Assembly (NCBI GenBank): GCA_017506865.1
Contig: JAFCMP010000024.1
Coordinates: 310,001 to 374,000, forward strand
Length of the DNA: 64,000 bases
Direction: 5' to 3'
Source: Tribonema minus
Taxonomy: Eukaryota > Sar > Xanthophyceae > Tribonematales > Tribonemataceae
Positions 12,201 to 23,378 of the stretch are shown in pieces. Each line of letters opens with the position of its first letter. The stretch's first letter is position 1. Made by a program: the position numbers and the translations under genes. A model generated the notes under the pieces. It did not search any database and was not told the DNA's origin. It was given only the letters and a program-made list of their open reading frames with translations.

Positions 12201-15200
12201 ACACCCAGGGCGCGGCACCGGACTACAAAAACAAGTTTGTGGTGGTGGACAGGTAGGTTGCTACTTGCTCCACTCCAGTGCTTTGATTTCTATTAAGTTC
12301 TGATAACATGTCCAGTGTGTATGAGTTGATGCGTAGCTACGGGCCATACTTTACAATTTATTTGAAACTCTATAGTCTACTTGCATCCCGTTTTGCACCT
12401 GTGACTGCACTCATCCCAATTTTCTGGTTACACCTCCTCAAACAACCCCCCACGAGCATTGGCAGTGCTGCAACAAGAAAATTTGCTGCATTTGGAGCTG
12501 CTAGGTGCCCCCAGCTTGAACTACACGAGTGCCTTAAATTCCGTCAATTGAACATGAGCAGCTCATGGAAACACAACATCTTAGGCCTTGCCACTGCCGC
12601 ACTTGGTTCTTGTGGGTAGTAATGGAGAATGAAGAAGCATTGACGGGCTGGCAGCATGAGCATCTGCAAAGCTGCTACGAGAAATCTTGCTGGCTGCATT
12701 CAGATGCCAGGTGGCCAATTTGAACCACACAAGTGCCTGGAATTTAACATAAGCACTTTATGAACACACAACATCTCAGGCCTCGCCACCTGCTGTACTT
12801 GATTCTTGGAGGTAGTAATTGATAATGCAGGACTGTTTCCAGGGTCGACAGCATTTCTTACTAGCGCTATCTCTCGCCCTCACTTGAGGTACTTCTTCGA
12901 GTATATCCACTTGCACTGGACATCATACGCCTGAGTGAGAGCGAGCCTGTATCATCCACAGCCCTGAGCACTGATGCTTCTGCTGCGGTCGTCCCGCTCT
13001 TCAGGGTCGAGTGCAAGTACTACCCCTACCCGTAACCCTTGCTTACAGTAGTGCACCCAGCGGCACCTCAGCCATACTCCTTAGTGGTAGCAAGATCCTG
13101 CAACGAAGAGGCGTGCGTGGCCTCAAATCCCTACAAGCTTCATTTTCTTCATTTTCTGCTGCCCCTGTTGCGGCGCTCCCACTGCTCAGGGGCGAGTGCA
13201 AGTTCATCGACAAGGCCAAGAGCGTCGCACTCAGCGGCGCCGCTGCCATGCTGGTAGTGAACAGGTAGGCCACGACAGTTACCTTGCGAACGGAGTCGTG
13301 AGCAGTGGCACACCAAGTTGAAGTTGAAGTCGCCAACACAGAACTCTCGGTGCGCCTTTGGTTCTGGAGTCAACGTAGATTCACTTTTATATATGCTTTA
13401 CATGACAGCAGTCAGCAGGCGAGCCAGGGCACTGCGATGCATGCAATAGCATACTTCTATGTGCCGGCCGTGGCGGCAGTCGACATGTGCATATGTATAC
13501 ATATGAATGCATGCTGTATGCTGTGTAGCCGGTGTGTGAGCCATCGCTCTGCATCACGTGCAGTACGCACGTATCTGACAGTGGCTGTCAGCTCCACAGT
13601 GTTGCAGCACTGTTTTTGACGCACCCGCATTCTCTGCAACGTGGGGGTGACTGTGCAGTGCTTTAGGGTTAAACCCTAATCCTAACCCTAACCCTACCCC
13701 TTACCCTAAAGTGTCACCCACATCAGGTCTCCTGGGCTCACATATATGTCGGCACTAGACAGGGCCGATTGGTGGCATACTTCCAACAAGTGAAGAATAA
13801 AAAAATGAAATAAAGCATGTGGTCGCATCATTCAAATTACGCATGACTCAAACCCAATGCATGGCCGAACCTGCCATTCAGCGGTGGCTTCCAAAACATG
13901 TCGATCGCTGCATATACACTGCAATACCGTCTGGTACAGCTTGCACTCTGCGGTGCTGGTAGACGGCGAGGAAAAACAGTGCTCAACAAGGCCCGCAGGT
14001 GCTGCAATTTTGTCATGCGTCTAACCGCCTGCTTTGAAGTATCACTGTTGCTGATGAGCACCCTTGTCGGTATTGCTCAGCCTAGTATTTCTTTTTCCCT
14101 GTTTTACAGTGTTTAGAAAATATCATACATGAAGCATTTGCTGATGACAGTCGTGCTACGAGCTGCACGCGTGTCCAACCTGCACTTGGTGACTCTCCAT
14201 TTTCCTTACACGTGCGCGCCGCAGCGATGAAACCATCTTCCGGATGGCCGCATCGCACGGAGGCCCAGACGCTCCAGAGGTGCGTGGCGTGCATGGCAGC
14301 GCTCATCAAGTTCGGAAATTGTGTGCTGCCCATAGCTGAGCTGCAAATAACATTTTCATGTCATTTTGTATGGCTGCTGCAATGCTCAACTCCGTTGCTG
14401 AGCAGCGTAGGACAGCGCAGCATGTGCGCAACGCTCAACCTTTTTGCTGAGCAGCGGTGCTGCGCGTTTCCTCTGCAGTACTGGGGAGCGATGGGAGGCA
14501 GAGCGCAATGCCTGCCATGCGTGTCGGGCAAGGGAGGAAATACATGGGGGTAGGATGGTATGGCGCAACTTTACAAGTCATGCTCCACTCCGCGCCAGCC
14601 ACATACCAAAGGTACAGGCAGCGTGGCAACACCAGCCAATTGTGCAAAACTACAGGGATGTCTCAGCGATCACCGCGTTCGGCTCCCAAACTACGTGTTA
14701 ATTTGGACTGCTGCTCGCGGCTCGCGCCTGACTGCGCTTGCCGCGATTCGCAGTCGCTCTCAGCCCCTCCATCATCGCGTTTAACACGGAACTCGGACGG
14801 ACAACGTGTTTGGTTGTGCGCTGGCCACCACCTTGTGCCCTGCTCCCGCAGCCAGATCAGGCGGGCACCGAAGACATGGCGGTGGTGATGCTCCGCGACA
14901 GCGCGCGCTTCTCATTGGCCAGCGCGCTCGAACGGGGCCCCCTGATTGGGCGGCTGACGCCGCTGCGCTGCGGCGGCGGCCCGCGCTGCATGCCGCTGCT
15001 GCCGGAAGAGGAGGAGCTGGCGCAGCAGGTGTGCTATAAAAGGTTTCAAGCCCTAATGAGAACATTCACTTTGCCATGTTTTTTTCTTAAATAAATGAGC
15101 AGCGATGCCCTGCACACGTACTCGGGGGGTGCGTGCATGCTGTTGGCATGTCAAAATCGCCACCGGAGAGTGGCGGCATGTGGCATAATTGTGCCTCACA

Positions 15201-18200
15201 CGCACCTTCAGCACCGTGCCTCAGGCCGAAGCAGCATGAAGAATTGTTAATCAGTGAGCTATTTATGTAACTATACTACATCTGTAAGTCCTGCAACTAT
15301 AAGGTTTGATGATTCATACTTCGAAGTTTTTTTTATAATGTTGTTTTGATTACTGGAGATGTACAAGCTTGGGAAAACCTATACTTCTGGAAGTACATAG
15401 GTGACTTCTTCTACTACAGCCATCAGCATCCCCCCCCGCCCCAGTCCTGACCTCTCACCCATGTGCGTAGGTAATCCCAAACGCAACCCTAATCCTGACC
15501 TTGATGCACCAGGCAGAAGCAGGGACGATCAGCATCGCCGGACACAACGGCGCGAGCTACGAGTTTCTCGGGGGCACCTTCGGAGATGTGCTGCTAGCTG
15601 TAGTCAGTTCATTTCCAACCACTGACAGCACCCCCCTTGCTCCAGTCCTGACCCCTCACCCATGCGCTGTCAATGCACCAGGCAGAGGCCGGGACGATCA
15701 GCATCGCCGGACACAACGGCGCGAGCTACGAGTTCCTCGCGGGAACCTTCGGAGGCGTGCTGCCACCGCGGCCTGTGCGTCTGGCCGTGGCAGCACCGCT
15801 CGACGCGTGTGGCGAGCTGAGCAATGATGCCGTAGAGACTGCAGGCGCCGCGGTGGTGGTGTTCCGGGGGGGGTGCAGCTTCGGGGACAAGGCGCTCGCC
15901 GCGCAGGTGAGGCCATGTCGAAGTACAAAATCCCATGCTTGGAAGTACAAAACTTCAAGCAGGGAACTGCACGGATTACTTGGGGGGACATGATTGCTTC
16001 TGTTTTAACATTAACAAAAATTTGAGTAAATGAAAGTTCACAAAGGTGTGCAAGGTCATGTCCATGTGCTAACTGGTGGGAATGAGAAGCTGAGATTTTC
16101 ATTTGGTGTTGTTTTGTAATGTAAAAAATACAATGGTTCGAGGTAGTCAAATATTGTTGTTGCACGCGTATTTTCATTTAGGCCGTAACAAAGGAAAATG
16201 ATGGTTTTCGTTTTAAGGGCTTTTTTGATCAACTACATACCACTGTTTTCTTGCAAATTGAAACAACTCGCATGTTTCGTCCACTTGTGCTGGCGATCTA
16301 CCAAAAGAAGTACATTCTATAAAAGTTGTATTTTCATTAAAGGGAAGCAACCAATTATGTCGCTCACAATGCAAACCATTTTCTCATGGTGTTCATGCTG
16401 GTGATGTTCCGCAAGCGTTTTGACAAGTGTTTTAAATTTTTCATAAAAAAACAATCTAACATGCGTTTTTTGATTTATTTGCTGATTGAAGTTTTGGTTT
16501 CGTCTTCTTTGCTAGAAATACCTAGCAAGACCTATAGCATTGGCTGCACGTGCTGCCTTGAAACCATGAGCATCGTCGCTTGCAGACGCCGCATCTGACT
16601 CGGCCCGGTGTACGGCAATGGATGCGGAATCAAGTGCGTATGGTTTACTGCATGACTGCCTGGCAATGAGAGTTTGGGTAAGGACTAGATTGAGGGTCAG
16701 GGCTAACCTCAACCCTAACCCTAAGGGGGGCCCACTGAGAACACAACATCAGCATGTTCTTGGAGCTTCCCTTACGTGGTTGTGATATGGAGCGACAAGC
16801 TGCAGAGTTGAAGTTTGGCGCGGCGCAGCTCCAAATTGCGATATTTCATGCTCAAGTGCTGCAACCTCATGTGTGACCAGGACTTGCGAGCCGGGGAGCT
16901 CGAGTGAATCATGCATTGACGCATGGTCAGACTGCGCGTGCGCTGCGCATTCTGTCATCTGTGCGCCCCTCCATCGCTGACTGCGTCACCCGCTTATGCA
17001 CGCGGCTCGTCGCTTGTGGCAGGCCGCGGGCGCCGTCGCGGTCATAGTGGCGGACGACCAGCTTCACGCGCTGCACAACATCGGCGCCGCCTTTGCGCAG
17101 GCGAGGCTCATACACGCCCCTGGCGTGTTCGTCACGCGCCGCGCGGGAGAGTCACTGGTTGAGGCGCGCAGGGCGAACAGGTACTTGAAGTTGTGCCCGC
17201 GTTGGTTGCGGAGGGCCTGCAAATGAGCGTGCCGTTGCGTCTGCGGCAGAGCCTGATTGCGCGCAGCTGTTCGGCGCACTTGTACCTACCCTAGCGTGCG
17301 CAATACACGCCTGCACTCTCATGTGATACGGGGGAAGCCCTCTGCAGGTTGTCGCGCGCAAATTGAATGCGTGTGCGGCGCTGCACGCTTCATGCAGGCT
17401 CGTCGTGTACCTAACCCACCGTCTTGATACCCCCATGCTTCCATGCGACATGAGGGGAAGGGGTCTGCAGGTTGTGGCGCGCTGGTTGAGCGCGTGTGCT
17501 GCACGCGACATGAAGGGCTGCAGGGAGGTGGTGCTAAGCCCATATCGTGTTGCTGAGCACCGTGTTGGTAGAGCATGTGATTTTGCAGGCACCATACAAG
17601 CGTGCAGCAAGTTAGAGCCCGGCCTGATGATCGCACACCATTGGTTGAATCCGTGCCATAGTTACTGCAGTTTGGCGCAAGCTTAGGGCTAGGGTCAGGG
17701 TTAGAGTCAGGGTTAGAGTTCGGGTTAGGGTTGGGGTTAAGGTAAGGGTGCCTGTGTTCCCCACGCTGTGCTCATTGTGGGTGTCTGGCGCTGTGGTTGT
17801 CAAAGCAGTGAATTGACAGTGCAGCGAAAGCCACGGCCAGGGACTATGGGACTGACTCTGGTTGAGACATTGCTCTGCACAGCACACTTACTCTACACAG
17901 CACACTTAGTAATTTGTTCTGAAAAGCAAAGTGATTCACAAGTCACGAGTTCCTTGAGATGAAGATTATGATCTTTGTACAGCTCAGTGGCCGCCAACTT
18001 TGAGACCAGCAGCTTATTCGAATCGCGTGGCCATACCAAAAATATCCATCTGGGCCTGACATCGCCTCGCTGCACTTGCCATCCGCGTGTTTCAGCTCGC
18101 TGGCCGTCAGCTTCAACATAGACAACTCCATCAAGACGCCTTGGGAAGCGCTCAGCCACCTTTCCTGGCCGGAGGACGTGGTGGAGCAGCAAGTCCTGCT

Positions 18201-19104
18201 CAAGCAGCTACAGGTACAGCTGTGATGGCTCGGCGGTCAGTGATCGTTTGATAGTGTAGATAGCGCACATGTGTTACACACTTGACACAGCACATGTGTA
18301 CACCAGTTGCATATGTTGCATTTCCCACAGGGTTTTTACCCCTCAAGCGGAAGCAAATGTAGTACAGTTATGAGAGGGCGTGAACAAGATCAACTGTATC
18401 ACATGCGTTGTACACGACGTGGTGAATAGTACGATTTTCCGCCTCTCAGGCGGAAGCATATAGAGTACAGTTACTAGGCACTGTCAACTCAAAGGTCGAC
18501 CTTCAGACGCACCTGCACCGGGGCAGACCCAGTTCTGCAGTTTGCAAGTGCGCAGTGCGCGCTCTTTCAAATTGGTGCTTAGCTAATGCGCGGTGCGAGC
18601 TGAGCACTGCTGTGCAATGCTGAAGTTTGCTGCGTGCTAAGAGATTTGTGCCCTGCAGAGGATCTGTTTTATTACATGTTGTGGAGTGGGCAGATTGCTG
18701 CACTGAAGGTCACAGCGCCACGAAGTCGCGGCTAGCCTTTGTGTTGATCCGGTTTGAGTACGTGTGCAAGATGGCAGTGCCTCTGCCAGTTTCTTGGCTG
18801 TCAGGGCATGTGGTGCTTCGGCAAGGTTGTTGAAGTGCTATTTCAAGTTCAAGCCGGCGCACTCGGTACTCGCTACTGAAGTGCCAAGCCGCGCAACCTA
18901 CCGGTTCTTGAGGGGTGCTTTTGACGTTGCGCCGCAACTGCCAGTGCCTCACCGCCGAATGCACCGTGCTGTCTGCCGCATTCACAGGCGCAGACGAAGG
19001 GGACGGGAGAACGAGCTCAGTGGGTGGAGGACAAGTTATCGCTTCTGCAGCAACAACAGAGCTCCCCACCACAAAGTTCGGATCCTGCAAAAGACGAACT
19101 GTAA
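9290..19104 (+). CDS. ER-retained protein with two protease-associated (PA) domains and C-terminal KDEL
   Basis: Proposed exons: 9290-9480, 11100-11324, 12085-12252, 13190-13264, 14225-14279, 14852-15028, 15682-15906, 17023-17180, 18096-18213, 18988-19104. All have GT-AG borders and compatible phases, giving 502 residues. The first exon encodes a signal-peptide-like start (hydrophobic 'SFAFLLGVATASVAA'). It is joined only on phase, so it is the weakest link. PA domain 1 spans about residues 147-255 ('VVDRGECKFIDKAKSVALSG', 'AAAMLVVN', 'DETIFRMAAS', 'AVVMLRDSARFSL'). PA domain 2 spans about 300-425 ('VVVFRGGCSFGDKALAAQ', 'AAGAVAVIVADD'). The tail is Gln-rich and ends KDEL-stop (19090-19104), the ER-lumen retrieval signal. 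PA domains bind peptides or regulate access in proteases and sorting receptors, and EDEM3-type mannosidases also combine PA with KDEL. No catalytic domain is seen here. Exons 3-10 are well supported. Confidence 0.8.
9715..10090. repeat. two-copy tandem repeat, unit about 183 bp
   Basis: 'gcatcgccagcatgtgagga' occurs at 9723 and 9908. The following 160 bases match closely between copies, including the 'tgagcatcgccagacc' and 'ccagagctcg' blocks. It lies in the proposed first intron of the PA/KDEL gene. Confidence 0.8.
10805..11262. repeat. tandem duplication spanning intron end and second exon of the PA/KDEL gene (junction echo)
   Basis: About 227-base units lie at roughly 10805-11030 and 11034-11262. 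Both carry the acceptor 'gtgggctgcag' and the coding block 'LDRLRQGLDREQI'. Only the second copy continues into a donor (11325). The first copy is frame-disrupted and reads as a dead exon copy in the intron. Confidence 0.8.
12981..13021. repeat. junction echo of PA/KDEL exon 4 acceptor
   Basis: About 40 bases here, including 'cttcag' followed by 'ggtcgagtgcaagta', copy the true acceptor and exon start at 13165-13207 ('ctgctcag', then 'gggcgagtgcaagtt'). The echo hits a stop shortly after, so it is not a usable exon. Confidence 0.65.
13664..13710. repeat. interstitial telomere-type tract
   Basis: Degenerate CCCTAA units with one TTAGGG at the left end form a small inverted arrangement inside an intron of the PA/KDEL gene. 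Confidence 0.75.
15425..15772. repeat. junction echo of PA/KDEL exon 7 acceptor (about 170-200 bp unit)
   Basis: The acceptor and start of the second PA domain exon ('atgcaccag', then 'ISIAGHNGASYEF') are present at about 15501-15592 and again at 15672-15772. The shared upstream intron piece 'ccagtcctgacc' lies near 15440 and 15642. Only the second copy runs on through the PA domain to a donor at 15907. Confidence 0.85.
16675..17750. repeat. two interstitial telomere-type tracts (16675-16725 and 17681-17750)
   Basis: The first tract contains 'caaccctaaccctaa'. The second is a 70-base run of degenerate TTAGGG units. Between them lies exon 8 of the PA/KDEL gene (17023-17180), so both tracts are intronic. 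Confidence 0.7.
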
Positions 19105-19690
19105 TGAAATGAGCAGGTCATAAAGGCGCAGTGTGGAGCCTTGCTATTGAATTGCTTTGTGTTATGCAGAATGCATGTCTGCAGCCGCTGCAGCACATCG
19201 TGCACTGAAGTGCAGCCCTGGTGATTAAGGGGTCACACGGGTGAAGCGCCAAACGGTGGGTGCCACAAGGCAGGGCATGAAGCCTGCACATGCAACCTCA
19301 GATATGTTGACGTGTGGCGGCAGCATGCTCATGAAGGGAAAGCGAAGTTGGCACGAAGAACGTGGGAGTGCGCCCTAGGTGACGCTGTTAGCAATTGCTG
19401 CATCAACACAATTTTTTTTTCTGTGCCTGGATCGACTTGGCACTTGCACTTGCACTTCATGGAGACGCGCGCTGTGGCTATGGCAGACAGGTGGGTGCAC
19501 CGCCAAATCTGCTGCAGAGCTGAAGCCCATTAGGTAAAGAGAGCGTTGTCGATCAAAACGATTTGTGGAGGTCCGATTCTCTTGTGCAGCTCACTTGCCT
19601 TTCCAGAAAAGTTGAACCTCATCTTCAACTTGGATGGCGTAACCGCTACCATAGCAGGGTACGGATGCTGAATGATATAGAACGCTCGCC
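19105..19690. other. spacer between PA/KDEL gene and EF-hand gene
   Basis: 586 bases with no coding signal recognised. It should contain the 3' end of the upstream gene and the promoter of the EF-hand gene. No AATAAA or TATA element was identified with confidence. Confidence 0.5.
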
Positions 19691-22028
19691 ATGGCTACCG
19701 TGCCGAAGCATAAGCGTATTGGTGGCGCAAGAGAAAGGGCAAGGTCAGGAGCAACTCCTGTGGACACAAGCGAGGTCCCTAAGAACAGCAAGGGAGGGGT
19801 GCTGGTGACCGATGAGGAGCTGAGGGCTGTGTTTGAGTTCTTCGATGTAGACGGTCGTGGCGTCATCACATCAACATGCATACGGAAAAGGATGGGGGCG
19901 TTCTATAAGAATATGAATCCACGGGAGTACAAGTTCCTGATGAACAACAAAAGGTGAGAAGTCGCGGTGTGAAATTCCGCTGGCACCTGGCACCATGCGG
20001 CATGCTGATGTTATATCCCCTGAAGCTATGGTCTCAACCTTAGATTTCAATCTTTGAGGATGCTGATTGCCCTGTTGTTTTGACACTAGCTCGAATTGCC
20101 ATCACAAACAATAGGTTGAACTGCTTGGCTCAAGGCGCATCGTGTCCCTGCAAGTGGGCTGTGCAAGAATTTAAGTGTGCGTGAATGGGGAGCGCAGTTT
20201 AGACCTAGCCCTAGTTTTCATAACAAGCTCGTCATCCTTGAATATCAATCTGCAGAAACCACGAACCAGAACGGTCAATAATTGATGATTAGAGACAACC
20301 CTTGTACCTCATTATTCATACTTGAAGTACTTTGAGGATGATTGCAAGCTTTGGAAAAATTCATTGTTGCGTGAACTATGCCGCCATCATATGCAAACAA
20401 ACTCTACTTATAAGCAAATTGAAGAGGTCCATAGGCAACAGTTGACACATCCTCGGTGCTTTTGAGAATGCGTTGCACGCGCTGTCAGCATATGGCAGAT
20501 CGGAAACTTCTGAAACTACTTCAAGAAGCACTATTGATCACGCTCGGAATGCTCTAAGGATGTACAGGACACCCGACCTCCATTGGTGCCGTTGTTAAAA
20601 TAAATTTCACAGTTGCTTCCTACTACTTCTTGCTCAGAAAGCCCAGAAGTATTTCAATAATATGCGGCAGTCTGACAACTCCAGCCATGTAATGCATCGG
20701 CCTTGCGACGTATTGGCAGCACAACTGATTTCCTGGTGGCTGTGCGTGACCAATTTAAGAGACATGGAGAAAGAGTGACGACAGACTGTCAAGACCTACT
20801 TGCGATACACATATGTGATATTGCTTCGATTGCAGTCGCCTTGCGCGAAGGTGTCACCGCTTTGTCACCGCTTTGTCGTCCGCTTGGAATACCACGCTTG
20901 CTTGCGGAGCACAACAGTACTGGCAGATGTGCAGGAGGTTCATGTCGACGTAAAACCACGTTAAACAGTACACGCACATGGTGATTGATGCAGTGCAGAT
21001 ACCATGCGGCAACATTGTGCAAAGACTTGACGTTGAATTTTAAACGGGAGCTCCTGATGGACGATTTATTGCGGCTTGCAACGCACAAAGGCAAGCGATG
21101 TAAAGCGCTCCCTGTCGTGTATATAGAAGTATGGCTGATGTTGCAGCTACCATGTCAGCAGTGGCACGTTTGCCCACGGTTGACCAGTCTGAGCACTGCT
21201 GCTTCACTGTGCACATAACTTCCGCATTTGTGCTCGTGCAGTGAAATGACGCTGAACGATCTGTCATGTTTGCCCATACTTCTAGTTGACATTTCTGACC
21301 ACGGTGACTGCTGCTTCACTGTGCACGAAACTTCACATCTGTCCTCTTGCAGTGAGATGACGCTGAACGATCTGCGGGAGCTGCTGGTAGACAATGAGGT
21401 CACCGACTTTGACCCCGTGGCCGAGGCCTTCAAGGCCTATGACCCCGATGGAACTGGTTACGTAGACGTGGAAGTGCTCCGCACCATCTTCTCCAACCTC
21501 GGCTTCGGTGACATCAACAACGATGACCTGGCGATTCTGGTGGAGGCAGCGGATGTCGACGGCGATGGACAGGTGAGATCCAGTGCTGTGGAAGTTCAAG
21601 TGCGTAGAAGCGTTGTATACTTCAAACACTGCCTAAAGTGGTTCAAAGCTGTAAATCGATGTTCGGAAAGGCCCAAGGGCCAACATCTGATGTGCAAGGA
21701 CTCGTATACTCATGGTCAAACTTGGTAGTCCCATGCTCATGCTCAGCTCAAAGTAGCAGCGACGATGTGACGATTGGCAGATGCGCTGTGTACACACGCT
21801 CTGCCCAACATGATGGCATCGCTCAGTCAGTGCTGTACACCAGTAGCCGAACGTCACACGCTTGCAGAAGGCAGCAGCCTCGCCTGACACTTCATCCGTA
21901 CCCGCCTGTTCATGCTGCAGATTTCCCTCAACGACTTTCGGCGAATGACAGACTTCAACAAGGACTACGGCAAGCCGCACGCGCTGCCGGTGGCAGTCGT
22001 CGGTGAAGAACCGCAGACGTCATCATGA
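19691..22028 (+). CDS. calmodulin-like EF-hand protein
   Basis: Three exons: 19691-19953, 21353-21572 and 21921-22028. The ATG context is gccATGg, all introns are GT-AG, and the phases close to 196 residues. A basic, low-complexity N-terminus (about 35 residues) precedes four EF-hand-like units. Unit 1 has the loop DVDGRGVITSTC, unit 2 is degenerate around 'EMTLNDLRELL', unit 3 has DPDGTGYVDVEV, and unit 4 has DVDGDGQISLND. Only the last loop has the acidic residue expected at position 12, so calcium binding is likely strongest there. Length and layout fit the calmodulin/centrin-like superfamily of calcium sensors. The target is unknown. The third exon ends in a short 'EEPQTSS' tail. The first intron (1.4 kb) carries copies of the exon 2 acceptor. 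Confidence 0.88.
21026..21303. repeat. junction echoes of EF-hand exon 2 acceptor
   Basis: A unit of about 115 bases at 21189-21303 duplicates 21304-21371: 'ctgctgcttcactgtgcac', then an acceptor ending 'gcag' followed by 'tgaaatgacgctgaacgatct'. An older, weaker copy of the exon start lies at 21026-21070 ('gggagctcctgatggacga'). The true exon is the last copy, because only it stays open to the donor at 21573. Confidence 0.85.
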
Positions 22029-22119
22029 GGCATGACTCGACGGCTCTGACTCCGGCTCAGTACCCTGTGCCACGCCTCTGGTACGCCAGCTGCTGGCAGA
22101 GTCCAGTACTCTGTGTAGT

Positions 22120-22125
22120 AATAAA
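22120..22125 (+). terminator. AATAAA polyadenylation signal of EF-hand gene
   Basis: A canonical AATAAA lies 92 bases after the EF-hand stop codon on the same strand. No cleavage site can be read from DNA alone. Confidence 0.5.
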
Positions 22126-23236
22126 TCACATCCATCATCAACAGAATCTGTGAGTGGGTTACATGTGTGCCTGTGGCTGGTGTTATTTGTGCGTTGCGAG
22201 CACATGTGCATGCTGTCGACGTATCGAGCTTGCATTTGCCCGACCACGTGGACACGTTGCTGCAAAGGCAGCCATTGCTAGCGAGCCCGGAGACTATTGA
22301 TGAGGATTCCAGGCATTTTACAAGGCTCCCTGAGGCCATTCTTAAAAATTCAGCTGAGGCGATGTCTTTGGTGTGTGGCAATGAAACCGTCAAGAAGAGA
22401 AGACTCTTGGGGGTGTCAGGAAATTATGGCAGACGTGCTGCAATAACGACATGATGATATGACTTGCAGTAACAAGATGAAATGATGAATTGACTTGTGT
22501 GGACATGGTTGTCAAAATAAGATCTAGAGAACACAACATGTCTGTGCATTCAATCTGCAGAGAGCAAAAGAGGGGTTACTGTTGGAATATGGCCGTGAGT
22601 GCGCAGAATGATACTGCACCACTTGTAAATGCAAAATATGCTCAAGCTCAGCATGCACACACACACAGCCAAACGTAAGGCAACATGATAGTAATCTGGC
22701 CGCGGCGATGAACGGGCCTGACAAAAGTATATTACCTTCAAATCGTATGCACCATCTGTGTTGCGCTGTAGGTGGAGGTGGCCTGCCGCACACGTGAGAC
22801 CTTCCCATGCTGGACAACCATGCTTTTGAACGCCAAAAAGCTTGCACACAGAAGTCTTTTGATTACTGTGGATATGTTGGCACTGTTTGACTCGTAGCCG
22901 ATTGCCGCAGCAGCGGCGACCACGGTTATTGGTGGAAGGCATACAAGTTCACGGCTAATCACATCTGGTCACCTAGAGCTTTACGAGCTTTGTTTCGTTT
23001 TCATATGCATACTCCAGACAACTCCTAAAATATGTTCTTTCATGTGTGCTCATGTGCAGCATTTTACTTTTGCTTAAGGATCATCACACTGCATGTATCC
23101 CTTGGAACAAGTGTCCATAGCATCTGCACTAGCAACACAGAGTGCGGATGCTAGGCTGTTTAGCAATGGGGCTCTTTGGCGCAGCGCAGAGTAGCTTGCA
23201 GCAGGAAGTAGACCCTACTGTAGGCAGCGGACATGC

Positions 23237-23259
23237 GGCCTCCCTTGGGGCCTTTATTG
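23237..23259 (+). repeat. retroelement 3'-tail fragment
   Basis: 'ggcctcccttggggcctt' plus 'tat' matches the 3' tail of the retroelement near 43282-43302 ('ggcctcccttgggcctttat') with a one-base length difference. It sits 120 bases beyond the last recognised DUF3638 exon. On the minus strand it also provides an AATAAA. Confidence 0.55.
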
Positions 23260-23378
23260 AAAAGATGTACAACTTGCAACACATGTTGCAACGCACGTAA
23301 TTGCAGAAATGCACGTAATTGCAGAAATGGCCAGATGCAGGGCACGAGTGACGTGCCGGCCTGTACACAGAGACTCAC

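Larger units (their letters stand above)
22029..23378. other. tail-to-tail spacer; expected continuation of the DUF3638 gene not found here
   Basis: This 1.35 kb lies between the EF-hand stop and the last recognised exon of the minus-strand DUF3638 gene. Neither strand shows the DUF3645-type sequence normally following DUF3638. It holds the EF-hand 3' end and, at 23237-23259, a fragment matching the tail of the retroelement at 39.6-43.3 kb. Confidence 0.55.

Noticed and set aside
13664-17750. A chromosome end or fused telomeres
   Set aside because: The tracts are short, degenerate, in both orientations and flanked by exons of the same gene on both sides.
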